NCBI GenBank assembly: GCA_033765245.1
Contig: JANRIF010000184.1
Coordinates: 1 to 26,730, forward strand
Origin: GCA-002840015 sp033765245
GTDB lineage: Bacteria; Pseudomonadota; Gammaproteobacteria; Xanthomonadales; Xanthomonadaceae
Direction of reading: 5' to 3'
Length of the DNA stretch: 26,730 nucleotides
In this document: positions 9,002-18,760 of the stretch, piece after piece
How the letters are laid out: each line of letters opens with the position of its first letter
How positions within the stretch are numbered: the first letter of the stretch is position 1
The notes under the pieces: model-generated
What the model saw: only the letters and a program-made list of their open reading frames with translations
The model's database searches: none
What the model was told of the DNA's origin: nothing
Position numbers and translations under genes: made by a program

Positions 9002-9004
9002 CCC

Positions 9005-10090
9005 ATGCGATTGATCCAGTTGTCGATAGCGCACCTGCGCTGCGTCAGCGAGGCGTCGCTGCAATTGCGTCCGGGGCTCAACCTGATCACCGGTGCCAAT
9101 GGGGCCGGCAAGACCAGCATCATCGAAGCCGTGCACTTGCTGGCCTATGGCCGTTCGTTCCGCGGCCGCGTGCGCGATGGCTTGATCCAGCAAGGCTACG
9201 ACGCTTTGCGGGTGGTCGCGCACTGGCAGGACCGCGAGTTGCGCGAACACCGCGCTGGCCTGGAGCACAGCGGCCGCGCCTGGTCGGCGCGTGCCGATGG
9301 TGAGCCACTCCAAACCTTGTCCGATCTCGCCGCGCGCATTGCCGTGGTCACCTTTGAGCCGGGCAGCCATGAGTTGATTTCTGGCGGTTCCGAGCATCGC
9401 CGCCGCTTCCTGGATTGGGCGCTGTTCCACGTGGAACCGACATTTTTGGAGCAATGGCGGCGCTATGCACGGGCCTTGCGTCAGCGCAATGCATTGCTCA
9501 AACAGTCCGACAACGACGATTTACTGGCGCCGTGGGAGCACGAGTTGCACACCAGTGGTGAGGCGATCACTGCCCAGCGTGCCGCCTATCTGGCGCGCTG
9601 GTCCGCACGTCTGGCACAGGCTGCCGAGGAATTTTTACCGGAGTTGGGGACGGCGCAGGCGGCGTTCGTGCAGGGCTGGCGGCACGAGGGCATGGCGCTT
9701 GGCGAGGCGCTGGTCGCCAGTCGCAGCCGCGATCGCGTGCTCGGCTACACCAGTGTTGGGCCGCATCGCGCCGATTGGCGAGTCGCGTTCGCCTCACTGC
9801 CAGGGCGCGAAGCGTTATCACGCGGGCAAACCAAGTTGACCGCCTTGGCCTGCGTGCTGGCGCAGGCGCGCGAGTTTGCCGCCATCCGGGACGAGTGGCC
9901 GCTGGTGTGCCTGGATGATCTGAGTTCGGAGCTGGATCGAACCCACCAACAACGGGTGTTGCTGCAACTGTCGCAATCCTCGGCGCAGGTGTTGCTCACC
10001 GGGACCGAAGCCCCAGCCGGGTGGGATTCGGCCAATCTGCCTGTGGCCCGGTTCCACGTGGAACAAGGCGATGTTCGCGCGCTGCTATAA
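9005..10090 (+). CDS. recF: DNA replication and repair protein RecF
   Basis: RecF is an SMC-like ATPase that helps load RecA at single-strand gaps, with RecO and RecR. It is 361 aa. Walker A (GANGAGKT) is at 30-37, an ABC-type signature (LSRGQTKL) lies near 275, and Walker B with D-loop (VCLDDLSSELD) near 300. The start MRLIQLSIAHLRC fits the family. Two 14-bp palindromes matching parS are embedded in the coding sequence, and both encode Phe-His-Val-Glu, at residues 141-144 and 350-353. The last codons overlap a strong -10 box that probably drives gyrB. The translation start lacks a ribosome-binding site and sits behind a small hairpin. Confidence 0.96.
   Translation: MRLIQLSIAHLRCVSEASLQLRPGLNLITGANGAGKTSIIEAVHLLAYGRSFRGRVRDGLIQQGYDALRVVAHWQDRELREHRAGLEHSGRAWSARADGEPLQTLSDLAARIAVVTFEPGSHELISGGSEHRRRFLDWALFHVEPTFLEQWRRYARALRQRNALLKQSDNDDLLAPWEHELHTSGEAITAQRAAYLARWSARLAQAAEEFLPELGTAQAAFVQGWRHEGMALGEALVASRSRDRVLGYTSVGPHRADWRVAFASLPGREALSRGQTKLTALACVLAQAREFAAIRDEWPLVCLDDLSSELDRTHQQRVLLQLSQSSAQVLLTGTEAPAGWDSANLPVARFHVEQGDVRALL
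9424..9437. promoter_or_regulatory. parS centromere site 1, within recF
   Basis: GTTCCACGTGGAAC is a perfect 14-bp palindrome. With flanking bases, TGTTCCACGTGGAACC equals the parS form I know from Pseudomonas. ParB binds such sites near the origin to drive chromosome segregation. Confidence 0.85.
10051..10064. promoter_or_regulatory. parS centromere site 2, within recF
   Basis: This is the same perfect 14-bp palindrome, 627 bp (209 codons) downstream of site 1 and in the same reading frame. It ends 24 bp before the recF stop. The flanks are G on the left and A on the right. Confidence 0.82.
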
Positions 10091-10091
10091 T
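10083..10091 (+). promoter_or_regulatory. Extended -10 promoter for gyrB
   Basis: TGCTATAAT is a consensus extended -10 (TGn-TATAAT). It overlaps the recF stop codon. No clear -35 lies upstream, which extended -10 promoters tolerate. The leader to the gyrB ATG would be about 170 nt. Confidence 0.65.
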
Positions 10092-10235
10092 CGCTTGGCC
10101 GACGCTCCTTGGTGCGAGCCCCCGACGCGACCCGCGTCAACGCCCGAGACGTCCAGGCCCCGTACCCCGCCACCCGCGCAAGCACGATCCCCCGATCATG
10201 GTCGCGCGCGGTGGCCTGATTGCCGCAGCCTTGCA

Positions 10236-10255
10236 CGACGACACCCTGGTCGTCG
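10236..10255 (+). other. Hairpin in the gyrB leader
   Basis: CGACGAC (10236-10242) and GTCGTCG (10249-10255) form a perfect 7-bp stem with a 6-nt loop. It ends 8 nt before the GGAAG ribosome-binding site (10264-10268). Confidence 0.4.
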
Positions 10256-10270
10256 GGAACCCCGGAAGCC

Positions 10271-12687
<2,417 letters not shown>

Positions 12688-12688
<1 letters not shown>

Positions 12689-12839
12689 TCAGGCATTACG
12701 CCGCGCGGGTCCAGTGGCCCTAGCTTCGGCCGTCCCGGCCTCAGGCAAGGGCCTCCCGCCTTGGGCGTCCTGCCCAAGGCGCTCGCGGCTTGACCGCTGC
12801 CTGGTGGCAGCGGCCATCCCCTGCGGGGATCGCCACTCG
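12688..12839. other. 152-bp hairpin block between gyrB 3'-end repeats
   Basis: The spacer contains consecutive inverted repeats. The main ones are GCCTTGGGC/GCCCAAGGC (12758-12766 with 12772-12780, 9 bp), CCGCTGCC/GGCAGCGG (12794-12801 with 12806-12813, 8 bp) and ATCCCC/GGGGAT (12816-12821 with 12825-12830, 6 bp). A shorter GGCC/GGCC pair lies at 12728-12740. Loops are 3-5 nt. There is no T-tract and no convincing ORF. It could be a small mobile repeat, a folded RNA or a terminator region. Confidence 0.7.
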
Positions 12840-12896
12840 CCCACGCCGTACCTTCATCGAAGACAACGCGCTCAAGGTTGCCAATCTCGACGTGTA
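12840..12896 (+). repeat. 57-bp direct repeat, copy 2 (gyrB 3'-end remnant)
   Basis: This is an exact copy of 12631-12687, detached from gyrB. Read in the gyrB frame it would encode PRRTFIEDNALKVANLDV followed by TAG. It has no start codon of its own. A small stem (GCGCC 12897-12901, GGCGC 12905-12909) follows. Confidence 0.97.
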
Positions 12897-12962
12897 GCGC
12901 CGGCGGCGCATGACGCGCATTGCCGGTCGGTTCGCGTCACTCGGGATATCGGCGGGCTGCCG

Positions 12963-12968
12963 TATACT
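12963..12968 (+). promoter_or_regulatory. -10 box candidate for the 13033 gene pair
   Basis: TATACT matches the -10 consensus at 5 of 6 bases and is flanked by GCCG and CGGC. No good -35 is seen. The start point would lie about 58 nt before the ATG at 13033. Confidence 0.45.
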
Positions 12969-13032
12969 CGGCATCCTTCGCTGCCCATGCGCGGCACGCG
13001 ATCCTGTTTTGCGCTGGGGACGGGCGCCATCA

Positions 13033-14598
13033 ATGAAGAAGACGCAACTTTACCTGCTGGCCGTGATCGTCGCGTCGCTGGCGGCGGCGGCGATAGGATA
13101 CAAATGGCAGGTACTGAAGTTTCCGCTGCAGCCGGAGGCGGAAGTGGAAGTCTGGACCCTGCAGGCGCGGATCGAATATCGCCCCAAGCGCGGGCCGAAC
13201 ACCGTCACCCTGCAACTCCCGACCGTGACGCCGGGATTCACCCTGGTCGACGAGAAGTTCGTGGCCCGCAACTATTCCACGTTGCAGGAAACCTCGGCGG
13301 AGGGCCGCGACGTGCAGTGGGCGATCCGCCGCGCCAGCGGTGCGCAGACGCTGTACTACCGGGCGACGGTGGTGCGCAGCACCGGCAACGAGATCCCCGA
13401 CCTGGCGTTTGAGCCGCATCTGGCGTCCGCGCCGGTGCTGGAGGAGCCGCGCGCCACCGCGGCGCAATCGCTGCTGGACGCCGTCCGCGACCAGTCAGCC
13501 GATGTGGTGACCTATGCCCGCGAACTGGTGCATCGGTTCAACGAGGCCACGCCCTCGCAGGACGTGGCGATCCTGCGCGAAGTGCCGCAGACCCATGGCG
13601 AGCGCGCGCAGTTCCTGGCCGGAATGCTGGGCCAGCGCAACATCCCGGTGCGGGTGTTGTACGGCCTTCCGCTGGGAACCGAACACCTGACCACCGGATT
13701 TCCGAAAGCCTGGTTGGCGGTCTACAACGGCGAACGCTGGGCGGTGGTCGACCCGATCAGCGGCGCCGAGGGCTGGCCACCCAACGTGTTCTTGTGGAGC
13801 AGCGGCGAACGCCCGCTGCTGCGCGTGGACGGCAACCCCAACGCCACGATGGAATTCTCGATCAGTCGCAACCTGGCCGATGCCATGGCGGTGGCCGAGC
13901 GCCGCCTCGAAGTGCAGGACGCCAACCTGGTGCGCTATTCGCTGCTGAGCCTGCCGCTGCAGACCCAACAGGTGTATCGCGTGCTGCTGATGATCCCGGT
14001 GGGCGCCTTCATCATGCTGTTGCTGCGCAATCTGGTCGGCGTGAAGACCTTCGGCACCTTCATGCCGGTGCTGATTGCGCTGGCGTTTCGCGATACCGGC
14101 ATCATCGCCGGCATGGTGCTGTTCGCATTGGTGATCGGTGCCGGGCTGCTGGTGCGGTTCTACATGGAGCGCCTGCGGTTGCTGCTGGTGCCGCGCCTGA
14201 CCGCGATCCTGATACTGGTGGTGCTGCTGATGGCGCTGGTCAGCGTGTTGTCCAACCGGCTCGGCATCGAAGTCGGGTTGTCGGTGGCGCTGTTTCCGAT
14301 GGTGATCATGGCGATGACCATCGAGCGCATGTCGGTGGCCTGGGAAGAACGCGGCGGCGGCACCGCCATGCGTGAAGGCCTCGGCACGCTGGTGGTGGCG
14401 GCGCTGGCGTATCTGGTGATGAGCTGGCCGCCGCTGGAGCACCTGGTGTTCGTGTTTCCCGAGGTGCTGCTGATCCTGTTCGCGTTGACCCTGCTGTTGG
14501 GGCGCTATTCGGGCTACCGGCTGATGGAGTTGTTCCGCTTCCGCGCGCTCGCCCGCGAAGCCGATCCGATCGCGCCCGACCCGGTTGCCAAGGGCTGA
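13033..14598 (+). CDS. Inactive transglutaminase / 7-TM membrane protein (UUP1 family)
   Basis: This 521-aa protein has an N-terminal membrane anchor (about residues 5-23) and a soluble, probably periplasmic region (about 25-310) resembling a transglutaminase fold. About seven membrane helices follow from near 315 to 500, including GVKTFGTFMPVLIALAFR, a segment typical of this family. As its family name says, the transglutaminase fold is thought to be inactive. The family usually travels with an ATP-grasp glutamate-ligase-like gene, as here, where the next start is 3 nt after this stop. A third partner, a retropepsin-like protease, is often nearby but is not in this window. The ATG at 13033 directly precedes the membrane anchor; upstream in-frame starts add a non-conserved leader. 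The cellular role is not established from sequence. Confidence 0.85.
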   Translation: MKKTQLYLLAVIVASLAAAAIGYKWQVLKFPLQPEAEVEVWTLQARIEYRPKRGPNTVTLQLPTVTPGFTLVDEKFVARNYSTLQETSAEGRDVQWAIRRASGAQTLYYRATVVRSTGNEIPDLAFEPHLASAPVLEEPRATAAQSLLDAVRDQSADVVTYARELVHRFNEATPSQDVAILREVPQTHGERAQFLAGMLGQRNIPVRVLYGLPLGTEHLTTGFPKAWLAVYNGERWAVVDPISGAEGWPPNVFLWSSGERPLLRVDGNPNATMEFSISRNLADAMAVAERRLEVQDANLVRYSLLSLPLQTQQVYRVLLMIPVGAFIMLLLRNLVGVKTFGTFMPVLIALAFRDTGIIAGMVLFALVIGAGLLVRFYMERLRLLLVPRLTAILILVVLLMALVSVLSNRLGIEVGLSVALFPMVIMAMTIERMSVAWEERGGGTAMREGLGTLVVAALAYLVMSWPPLEHLVFVFPEVLLILFALTLLLGRYSGYRLMELFRFRALAREADPIAPDPVAKG

Positions 14599-14601
14599 CC
14601 C

Positions 14602-15573
14602 ATGCGCTGGTTCAATCCATTCGCCACCGCGCGCACGCTGCGAAAGATCGGCCTGATGGGCATCGGCCAACGCAACGCCGACTACGTGCTGATGCACAAC
14701 CCACGCAAGTTCTATCCGCGCGTGGACGACAAACTGATCACCAAGAAGCTGGCGCTGGCGGCGGGTCTGCCGGTGCCGGACCTGTATGCGGTGGTGCGCG
14801 AGGAACACGAAATCACCGAGCTGCACCGGCGTCTGCAGGGGCGCGAGCAGTTTGTGGTGAAGCCGGCGCATGGTTCGGGCGGCGACGGCATCCTGGTGAT
14901 CACCGGTCGTCGCGGCGACCGTTATCGGCGCGCCAACGGCGATCTGATGTCGCGCGACGAATTCGGACACCACCTGTCGAACGGCTTGTCCGGACTGTTT
15001 TCGCTGGGCGGGCAACCCGATCACCTGCTGGTCGAATACTGCGTGCAGTTCGATCCGATCTTCGATCAGGTCAGCTTTCGTGGCGTGCCGGACATCCGCA
15101 TCATCGTGTTTCTCGGCTATCCGGTGATGGCCATGATCCGGCTGCCGACCCGGCTTTCCGACGGCAAGGCCAACCTGCACCAGGGCGCGATCGGAGTGGG
15201 CATAGACATCCCCAGCGGCAAGACCCGGCGCGGCGTATGGGGCACCGAACTGATCCGCGAACACCCCGATACCGAGCACAGCATCGTGGGGTTGGAGATT
15301 CCGCACTGGGACCACCTGCTGAGCATGGCCGCGCGTTGCCACGAGCTGTCCGGCATGGGCTACGTCGGTGTCGATTTCGTGCTCGACCGGGTCCGCGGAC
15401 CGCTGATCCTCGAACTCAACGCCCGCCCCGGCCTCGCCATCCAGATGGCCAACGGCAATGGCTTGCTGCATCGTCTGCAACGGGTCGAGGCGCTGCAGGC
15501 GCGCGGCGAATGGCAAAGCGACGCCGAAGCCAGGGCGCGCTTCGCGCGCGAGCACTTTCCGACCCGCGGCTGA
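14602..15573 (+). CDS. Alpha-L-glutamate ligase-like protein (ATP-grasp, RimK-related)
   Basis: This 323-aa cytoplasmic ATP-grasp enzyme belongs to the group annotated as alpha-L-glutamate ligase-like. Such folds join a carboxylate to an amine through an acyl phosphate. Visible motifs are KLITKKLALAAGLPVPDLY (entry to the ATP-grasp domain), FVVKPAHGSGGDGILVI (nucleotide-binding lysine and glycine loop), YVGVDFVLD, and LILELNARPGLAIQMAN, which supplies the metal-binding Glu and Asn. The start is preceded by AAGGG and follows the membrane gene by 3 nt, so the pair is almost certainly co-transcribed and probably acts together at the membrane. The acceptor substrate is unknown. Confidence 0.88.
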   Translation: MRWFNPFATARTLRKIGLMGIGQRNADYVLMHNPRKFYPRVDDKLITKKLALAAGLPVPDLYAVVREEHEITELHRRLQGREQFVVKPAHGSGGDGILVITGRRGDRYRRANGDLMSRDEFGHHLSNGLSGLFSLGGQPDHLLVEYCVQFDPIFDQVSFRGVPDIRIIVFLGYPVMAMIRLPTRLSDGKANLHQGAIGVGIDIPSGKTRRGVWGTELIREHPDTEHSIVGLEIPHWDHLLSMAARCHELSGMGYVGVDFVLDRVRGPLILELNARPGLAIQMANGNGLLHRLQRVEALQARGEWQSDAEARARFAREHFPTRG

Positions 15574-15667
15574 TCGCCGCATCGGCGCCGCGCATTAACC
15601 GCAAACTGATGGCGCACGGTGTATAAGCAACTGCACGAAGTGCCCGAGCGCCGCGAGAGGATTGGAC

Positions 15668-16477
15668 ATGACCCGACATCGCCTTGCTGCCCTGCTGGTC
15701 GGCGCCGCCATACTCGCGGCTTGCGCCACCGCCCCCACCGGGCGCAGCCAACTGCTGCTGTTTTCCGATAGTCAGATGAATCAGTTGGGCGCAACCTCGT
15801 TCGATCGTCTGAAGTCCGAAGGCAAGCTCGCGACCGACCCCCGGCGCGAAGCCTATGTCCGCTGCGTCGTGGGCGCACTGACCGCGCAATTGCCCGAGCC
15901 GTGGCGCACCACGCCATGGGAGGTGCGCGTGTTCACCGACGCCACCGCCAATGCCTTCGCCCTACCGGGCGGCAAGGTCGGGGTGAATACCGGGATGTTT
16001 GCGGTCGCCAAGAATCAGGACCAGCTCGCCGCGGTGTTGGGGCACGAGATCGGTCACGTGGTGTTTCGTCATTCCAACGAGCGGGCGTCCACCTCCACAT
16101 TGGCCGACACGGGCTTGAATATGGTCAACGCCTACGTCGGCGCCAAGGCGTCGGCGCAAACCAGCAATCTGGTCATGTCGGCACTGGGTTTGGGCGCGCA
16201 GGTGGGCGTGCTGCTGCCGTTCTCGCGCAAGCACGAAAGCGAGGCCGATGCCTATGGTCAGCAATTGATGGCGAAGGCCGGTTTCGACCCGGCCGCCGCG
16301 GTTGCGCTTTGGCGCAACATGGATAGCGCTTCCAAGGGCCAGCGCCCTCCGCAGTGGCTTTCCACCCATCCCGATCCGAGCAACCGGATCGCGCGGCTGG
16401 AGCAGGCGGAGCCAGCCCTGCAGCCGAGCTATCGTGCCGCCAGCGCGCAGGGGTTGCGGCCGAACTGCGGCGGCTGA
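15668..16477 (+). CDS. M48 family metalloprotease lipoprotein
   Basis: This 269-aa zinc protease is likely anchored in the periplasm as a lipoprotein. The signal peptide ends in a lipobox with Cys19 (preceded by Leu-Ala-Ala). The zinc site is HEIGH at 126-130, and the third ligand is the Glu of ESEAD (about 190), followed by the helix typical of M48 peptidases. Size and layout resemble the LoiP/YcaL-type M48 lipoproteins, which take part in outer-membrane protein quality control. I chose the ATG at 15668 because GAGAGG lies 7 nt upstream; an in-frame TTG at 15662 adds two residues. It stands alone between the ATP-grasp gene and the TPR gene. Confidence 0.9.
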   Translation: MTRHRLAALLVGAAILAACATAPTGRSQLLLFSDSQMNQLGATSFDRLKSEGKLATDPRREAYVRCVVGALTAQLPEPWRTTPWEVRVFTDATANAFALPGGKVGVNTGMFAVAKNQDQLAAVLGHEIGHVVFRHSNERASTSTLADTGLNMVNAYVGAKASAQTSNLVMSALGLGAQVGVLLPFSRKHESEADAYGQQLMAKAGFDPAAAVALWRNMDSASKGQRPPQWLSTHPDPSNRIARLEQAEPALQPSYRAASAQGLRPNCGG

Positions 16478-16521
16478 CTCACTTGAGCAAACGCACTAAT
16501 TGCGGTTACTCTTGCGGGCTC

Positions 16522-16539
16522 CGATACCGATACCGATAC
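16522..16539. repeat. Three copies of CGATAC
   Basis: A perfect 6-bp unit is repeated three times in the 103-bp gap before the TPR gene, about 40 bp ahead of its ATG. Its function is unknown. Confidence 0.8.
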
Positions 16540-16580
16540 CGCCTGCTCGCCGCGTAGCGGCTCAAACCCGAGGGCAAGTC

Positions 16581-17924
16581 ATGAGGCGAATCCAATCCAT
16601 CGTGTTGCTGATCGCCAGCGTGTTGATGCTGGCGGCCACGCCCGTGTTCGCCCAGAGCGGTGACGACAGCGATCCCACCACCCGCCGCGAGCGCAACGAC
16701 AGCCGGTTTGGCGGCCGTCGCGCTGAGCGCAGCAGCACGCGCAAGGCCGAAAAAGTCGAGGCGATGTTTCCGCTGGCGACCCGCGAGGATCCCAAGCCGC
16801 GCGTGAGCGATCGCGATCAACGCACCATCCAGAAAATTCTGGATCTCTCGCAGGGAACCGACGAGGAACAGCAAAAAGCGCTTGAGGAAGGCGAAAAATA
16901 CCTCGCCAACGACAAGGTGAAGGGCTACCCGCGCGCCTTCGTGGAGCGCGTGCTCGGCGACGTGGCGCTGAACAAGGACGACGACGCCGGCGCCATCGCC
17001 CACTACCAGGCGGCAATCGACGCGGACGCACTCTCCAACGACCAGCACTACCAGACCATGCTGGCGTTGGCGCAGACCCAGATGAACGCGGATCAGATGG
17101 AGCTTGGCCTTGCGACGCTCGAACGCATGCTGAGCGAGACCAAGACCGATAACTCGGATTACGTGATCGTCAAGGCCAACGCGCTCTATCAGTTGGAACG
17201 CTATCCCGAGGCACTGGCGTTGACCAAGCAACTGGTCGAATCCACGCCCGAGCCCAAGGAAAGCTGGTTGCGCCTGCTGGTCGCCGGTTATGCCGAGAGC
17301 GAGCAGCCGGCCGAAGCCGCCAAGATCATGCAAGGTCTGGTCGCACGCCACCCCGACGACAAGACGCTGCTGCTGAATCTGGCGGGTCTGTACCAGCAGG
17401 CCGAAGACATGAACGCCGCGATCGGGGTGCTCAACGACATGCGCCAGCGTGGCCTGCTCGATGCCGACCGCGACTATCGTGCCCTGTATGCCATGTACGC
17501 CAACATGGACGGCCACGACGCCGACGTGATCGCGGTCATCAACGAAGGTTTGGAGAAGAAGATTCTGCAGCCGTCGGTCGAGGCGTACACCGTGCTCGGT
17601 CAGGCCCACTACTTCTCCGAGCACATTCCCGAAGCGCTCGCCGCCTACAAGAAGGCCGCCGAAATTGCGACCGACGGCGAGCCCAGCCTCAATCTGGCGC
17701 GTGTGTACTCCGGTGAGAGTCAGTGGAAGAACTCCAAGGAAGCGGCGCAAGCCGCGTTGGCCAAAGGCGTCAAGCGTCCGGGCGATGCCTGGGTTCTGAT
17801 CGGCCGCGCCGAGTTCGGCCTGGACAACCGCGCAGGGATGGCGGCGGCGATGAAGAAGGCCGCCACGTTTCCGGAAACCAAGGCCAGCGCCGAAGATTGG
17901 CTACGCAAGAACAAGGTAAAGTAA
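16581..17924 (+). CDS. Exported tetratricopeptide-repeat protein
   Basis: This 447-aa protein has a Sec signal peptide (MRRIQSIVLL followed by a hydrophobic core and cleavage near VFAQS, residue 26), so it is probably periplasmic. A charged, low-complexity segment (about 27-75) follows, then helical TPR-like repeats through most of the chain, for example YPEALALTKQLVESTP and IPEALAAYKKAAEIA. The ATG at 16581 has GAGGG upstream and starts the signal peptide; an in-frame TTG at 16500 would bury it. Its place just before tonB-exbB-exbD matches TonB clusters in which a TPR protein is an accessory component. The link to TonB is inferred from position only, and a hairpin separates the two genes. 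Confidence 0.87.
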   Translation: MRRIQSIVLLIASVLMLAATPVFAQSGDDSDPTTRRERNDSRFGGRRAERSSTRKAEKVEAMFPLATREDPKPRVSDRDQRTIQKILDLSQGTDEEQQKALEEGEKYLANDKVKGYPRAFVERVLGDVALNKDDDAGAIAHYQAAIDADALSNDQHYQTMLALAQTQMNADQMELGLATLERMLSETKTDNSDYVIVKANALYQLERYPEALALTKQLVESTPEPKESWLRLLVAGYAESEQPAEAAKIMQGLVARHPDDKTLLLNLAGLYQQAEDMNAAIGVLNDMRQRGLLDADRDYRALYAMYANMDGHDADVIAVINEGLEKKILQPSVEAYTVLGQAHYFSEHIPEALAAYKKAAEIATDGEPSLNLARVYSGESQWKNSKEAAQAALAKGVKRPGDAWVLIGRAEFGLDNRAGMAAAMKKAATFPETKASAEDWLRKNKVK

Positions 17925-17931
17925 TCTGGGG

Positions 17932-17960
17932 GGGTTGGGAGCACTTGGCCTCCCCAACCC
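17932..17960 (+). terminator. Hairpin after the TPR gene, possible terminator or attenuator
   Basis: GGGTTGGG (17932-17939) pairs with CCCAACCC (17953-17960) across a 13-nt loop. It starts 8 nt after the TPR stop codon. No T-tract follows, so intrinsic termination would be weak at best. Confidence 0.4.
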
Positions 17961-17965
17961 ATTCG

Positions 17966-17992
17966 TATAAGCTAAGAAGTTCCCGCAACTTC
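17966..17992 (+). promoter_or_regulatory. -10-like box and inverted repeat before tonB
   Basis: TATAAG at 17966-17971 resembles a -10 box (5 of 6). A TTGGCC 15 bp upstream is a poor -35. Just downstream, GAAGTT (17976-17981) and AACTTC (17987-17992) form a perfect inverted repeat with a 5-bp centre, placed where an operator could sit. No Fur-box consensus is seen in this gap. Confidence 0.35.
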
Positions 17993-18057
17993 CCTGACCG
18001 GCCGCCTCCCGCGGCCACGGCAGGGGCTGCGACGGATAAGAGCAAGCCGCCCTGCGC

Positions 18058-18714
18058 ATGACGGACCACACCTACAATCACGACACCGAGCGCGAGACGC
18101 TCAGCTGGCTGCGCATCACCGGCATTTCGTTCGCCCTGGCGTTTCACATCGGGGCCGTCATGCTGCTGATGGCGCCGGCGACGCCACCGGGCGCCGACAC
18201 CGACAAGGAAGAGACCGTCCAGGTAACTTTCATCGAGCCGCCGCCGCCACCCCCGCCGCCGCCGCCGCCGCCGCCGGAGCCGCCCAAGCGGCCGCCGCCG
18301 AAGGTGATCGAGAAGGTCCGCCCCACGCCCACCCCGCCGCCGCCGGAACCGCCGGTGGTGTTCGAGGACGCCAGCCCGATGGCGATCGAGGCGCCGCCGC
18401 CGGCACCGCCGTCGCCGCCCGCTCCTCCGGCCGACTATCAGGCGTCGGAAGACCCTAGCTATCGCCGTCAATTCCCGCCGCGCTACCCGCCGCAGGCGCT
18501 GCGTCGCGGAATCACCGGCGAGGTACTATTGCAGGTACTGGTGAGCGAAACCGGCGATCCGCTGGATGTGAAAGTGGAAAAAACCAGCCGCAATCGTGAA
18601 CTGGACCGCGCTGCGATGGATGCCGTGCGCCGGTGGAAGTTCAATCCACAGATACGTAACGGGAAGGCCGTGCAAGGTTATGTTCTGGTCCCGATTGTGT
18701 TCAATCTGGACTAA
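18058..18714 (+). CDS. tonB: Energy transducer TonB
   Basis: TonB spans the periplasm and passes proton-motive-force energy from ExbB-ExbD to outer-membrane receptors. It is 218 aa. A short cytoplasmic N-terminus is followed by one membrane helix (about 20-41) containing a conserved-type histidine in ALAFHIGA; Ala replaces the serine of the SxxxH motif of E. coli TonB. A proline-rich spacer (about 61-135) includes 13 consecutive prolines. The C-terminal domain (about 140-218) carries the RYPPQALRRGITGEV entry motif, the DVKVEKTSRN segment and VRRWKFNP. It heads a run with exbB 46 bp downstream. The ribosome-binding site before the ATG is weak. Confidence 0.93.
   Translation: MTDHTYNHDTERETLSWLRITGISFALAFHIGAVMLLMAPATPPGADTDKEETVQVTFIEPPPPPPPPPPPPPEPPKRPPPKVIEKVRPTPTPPPPEPPVVFEDASPMAIEAPPPAPPSPPAPPADYQASEDPSYRRQFPPRYPPQALRRGITGEVLLQVLVSETGDPLDVKVEKTSRNRELDRAAMDAVRRWKFNPQIRNGKAVQGYVLVPIVFNLD
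18238..18276 (+). repeat. Proline-codon run inside tonB
   Basis: Thirteen consecutive Pro codons are almost all CCG. Eight uninterrupted CCG units lie at 18253-18276. Such a run is prone to slippage in whole codons, which would change spacer length without breaking the frame. Confidence 0.9.
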
Positions 18715-18760
18715 CCGTTAACTCACCCTCAGGCAACATTTCAACCAGAAGGTAAGCGTT

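Noticed and set aside
12840..12896. Copy 2 of the gyrB end as a pseudogene of a second gyrB or parE
   Set aside because: It covers only 57 bp with perfect identity and no upstream similarity, so it is a local duplication and not a decayed paralogue.
13495..15582. A 695-residue open frame on the - strand under the UUP1 and ATP-grasp genes
   Set aside because: It is His/Gln/Arg-rich with no motif and antisense to two recognised genes.
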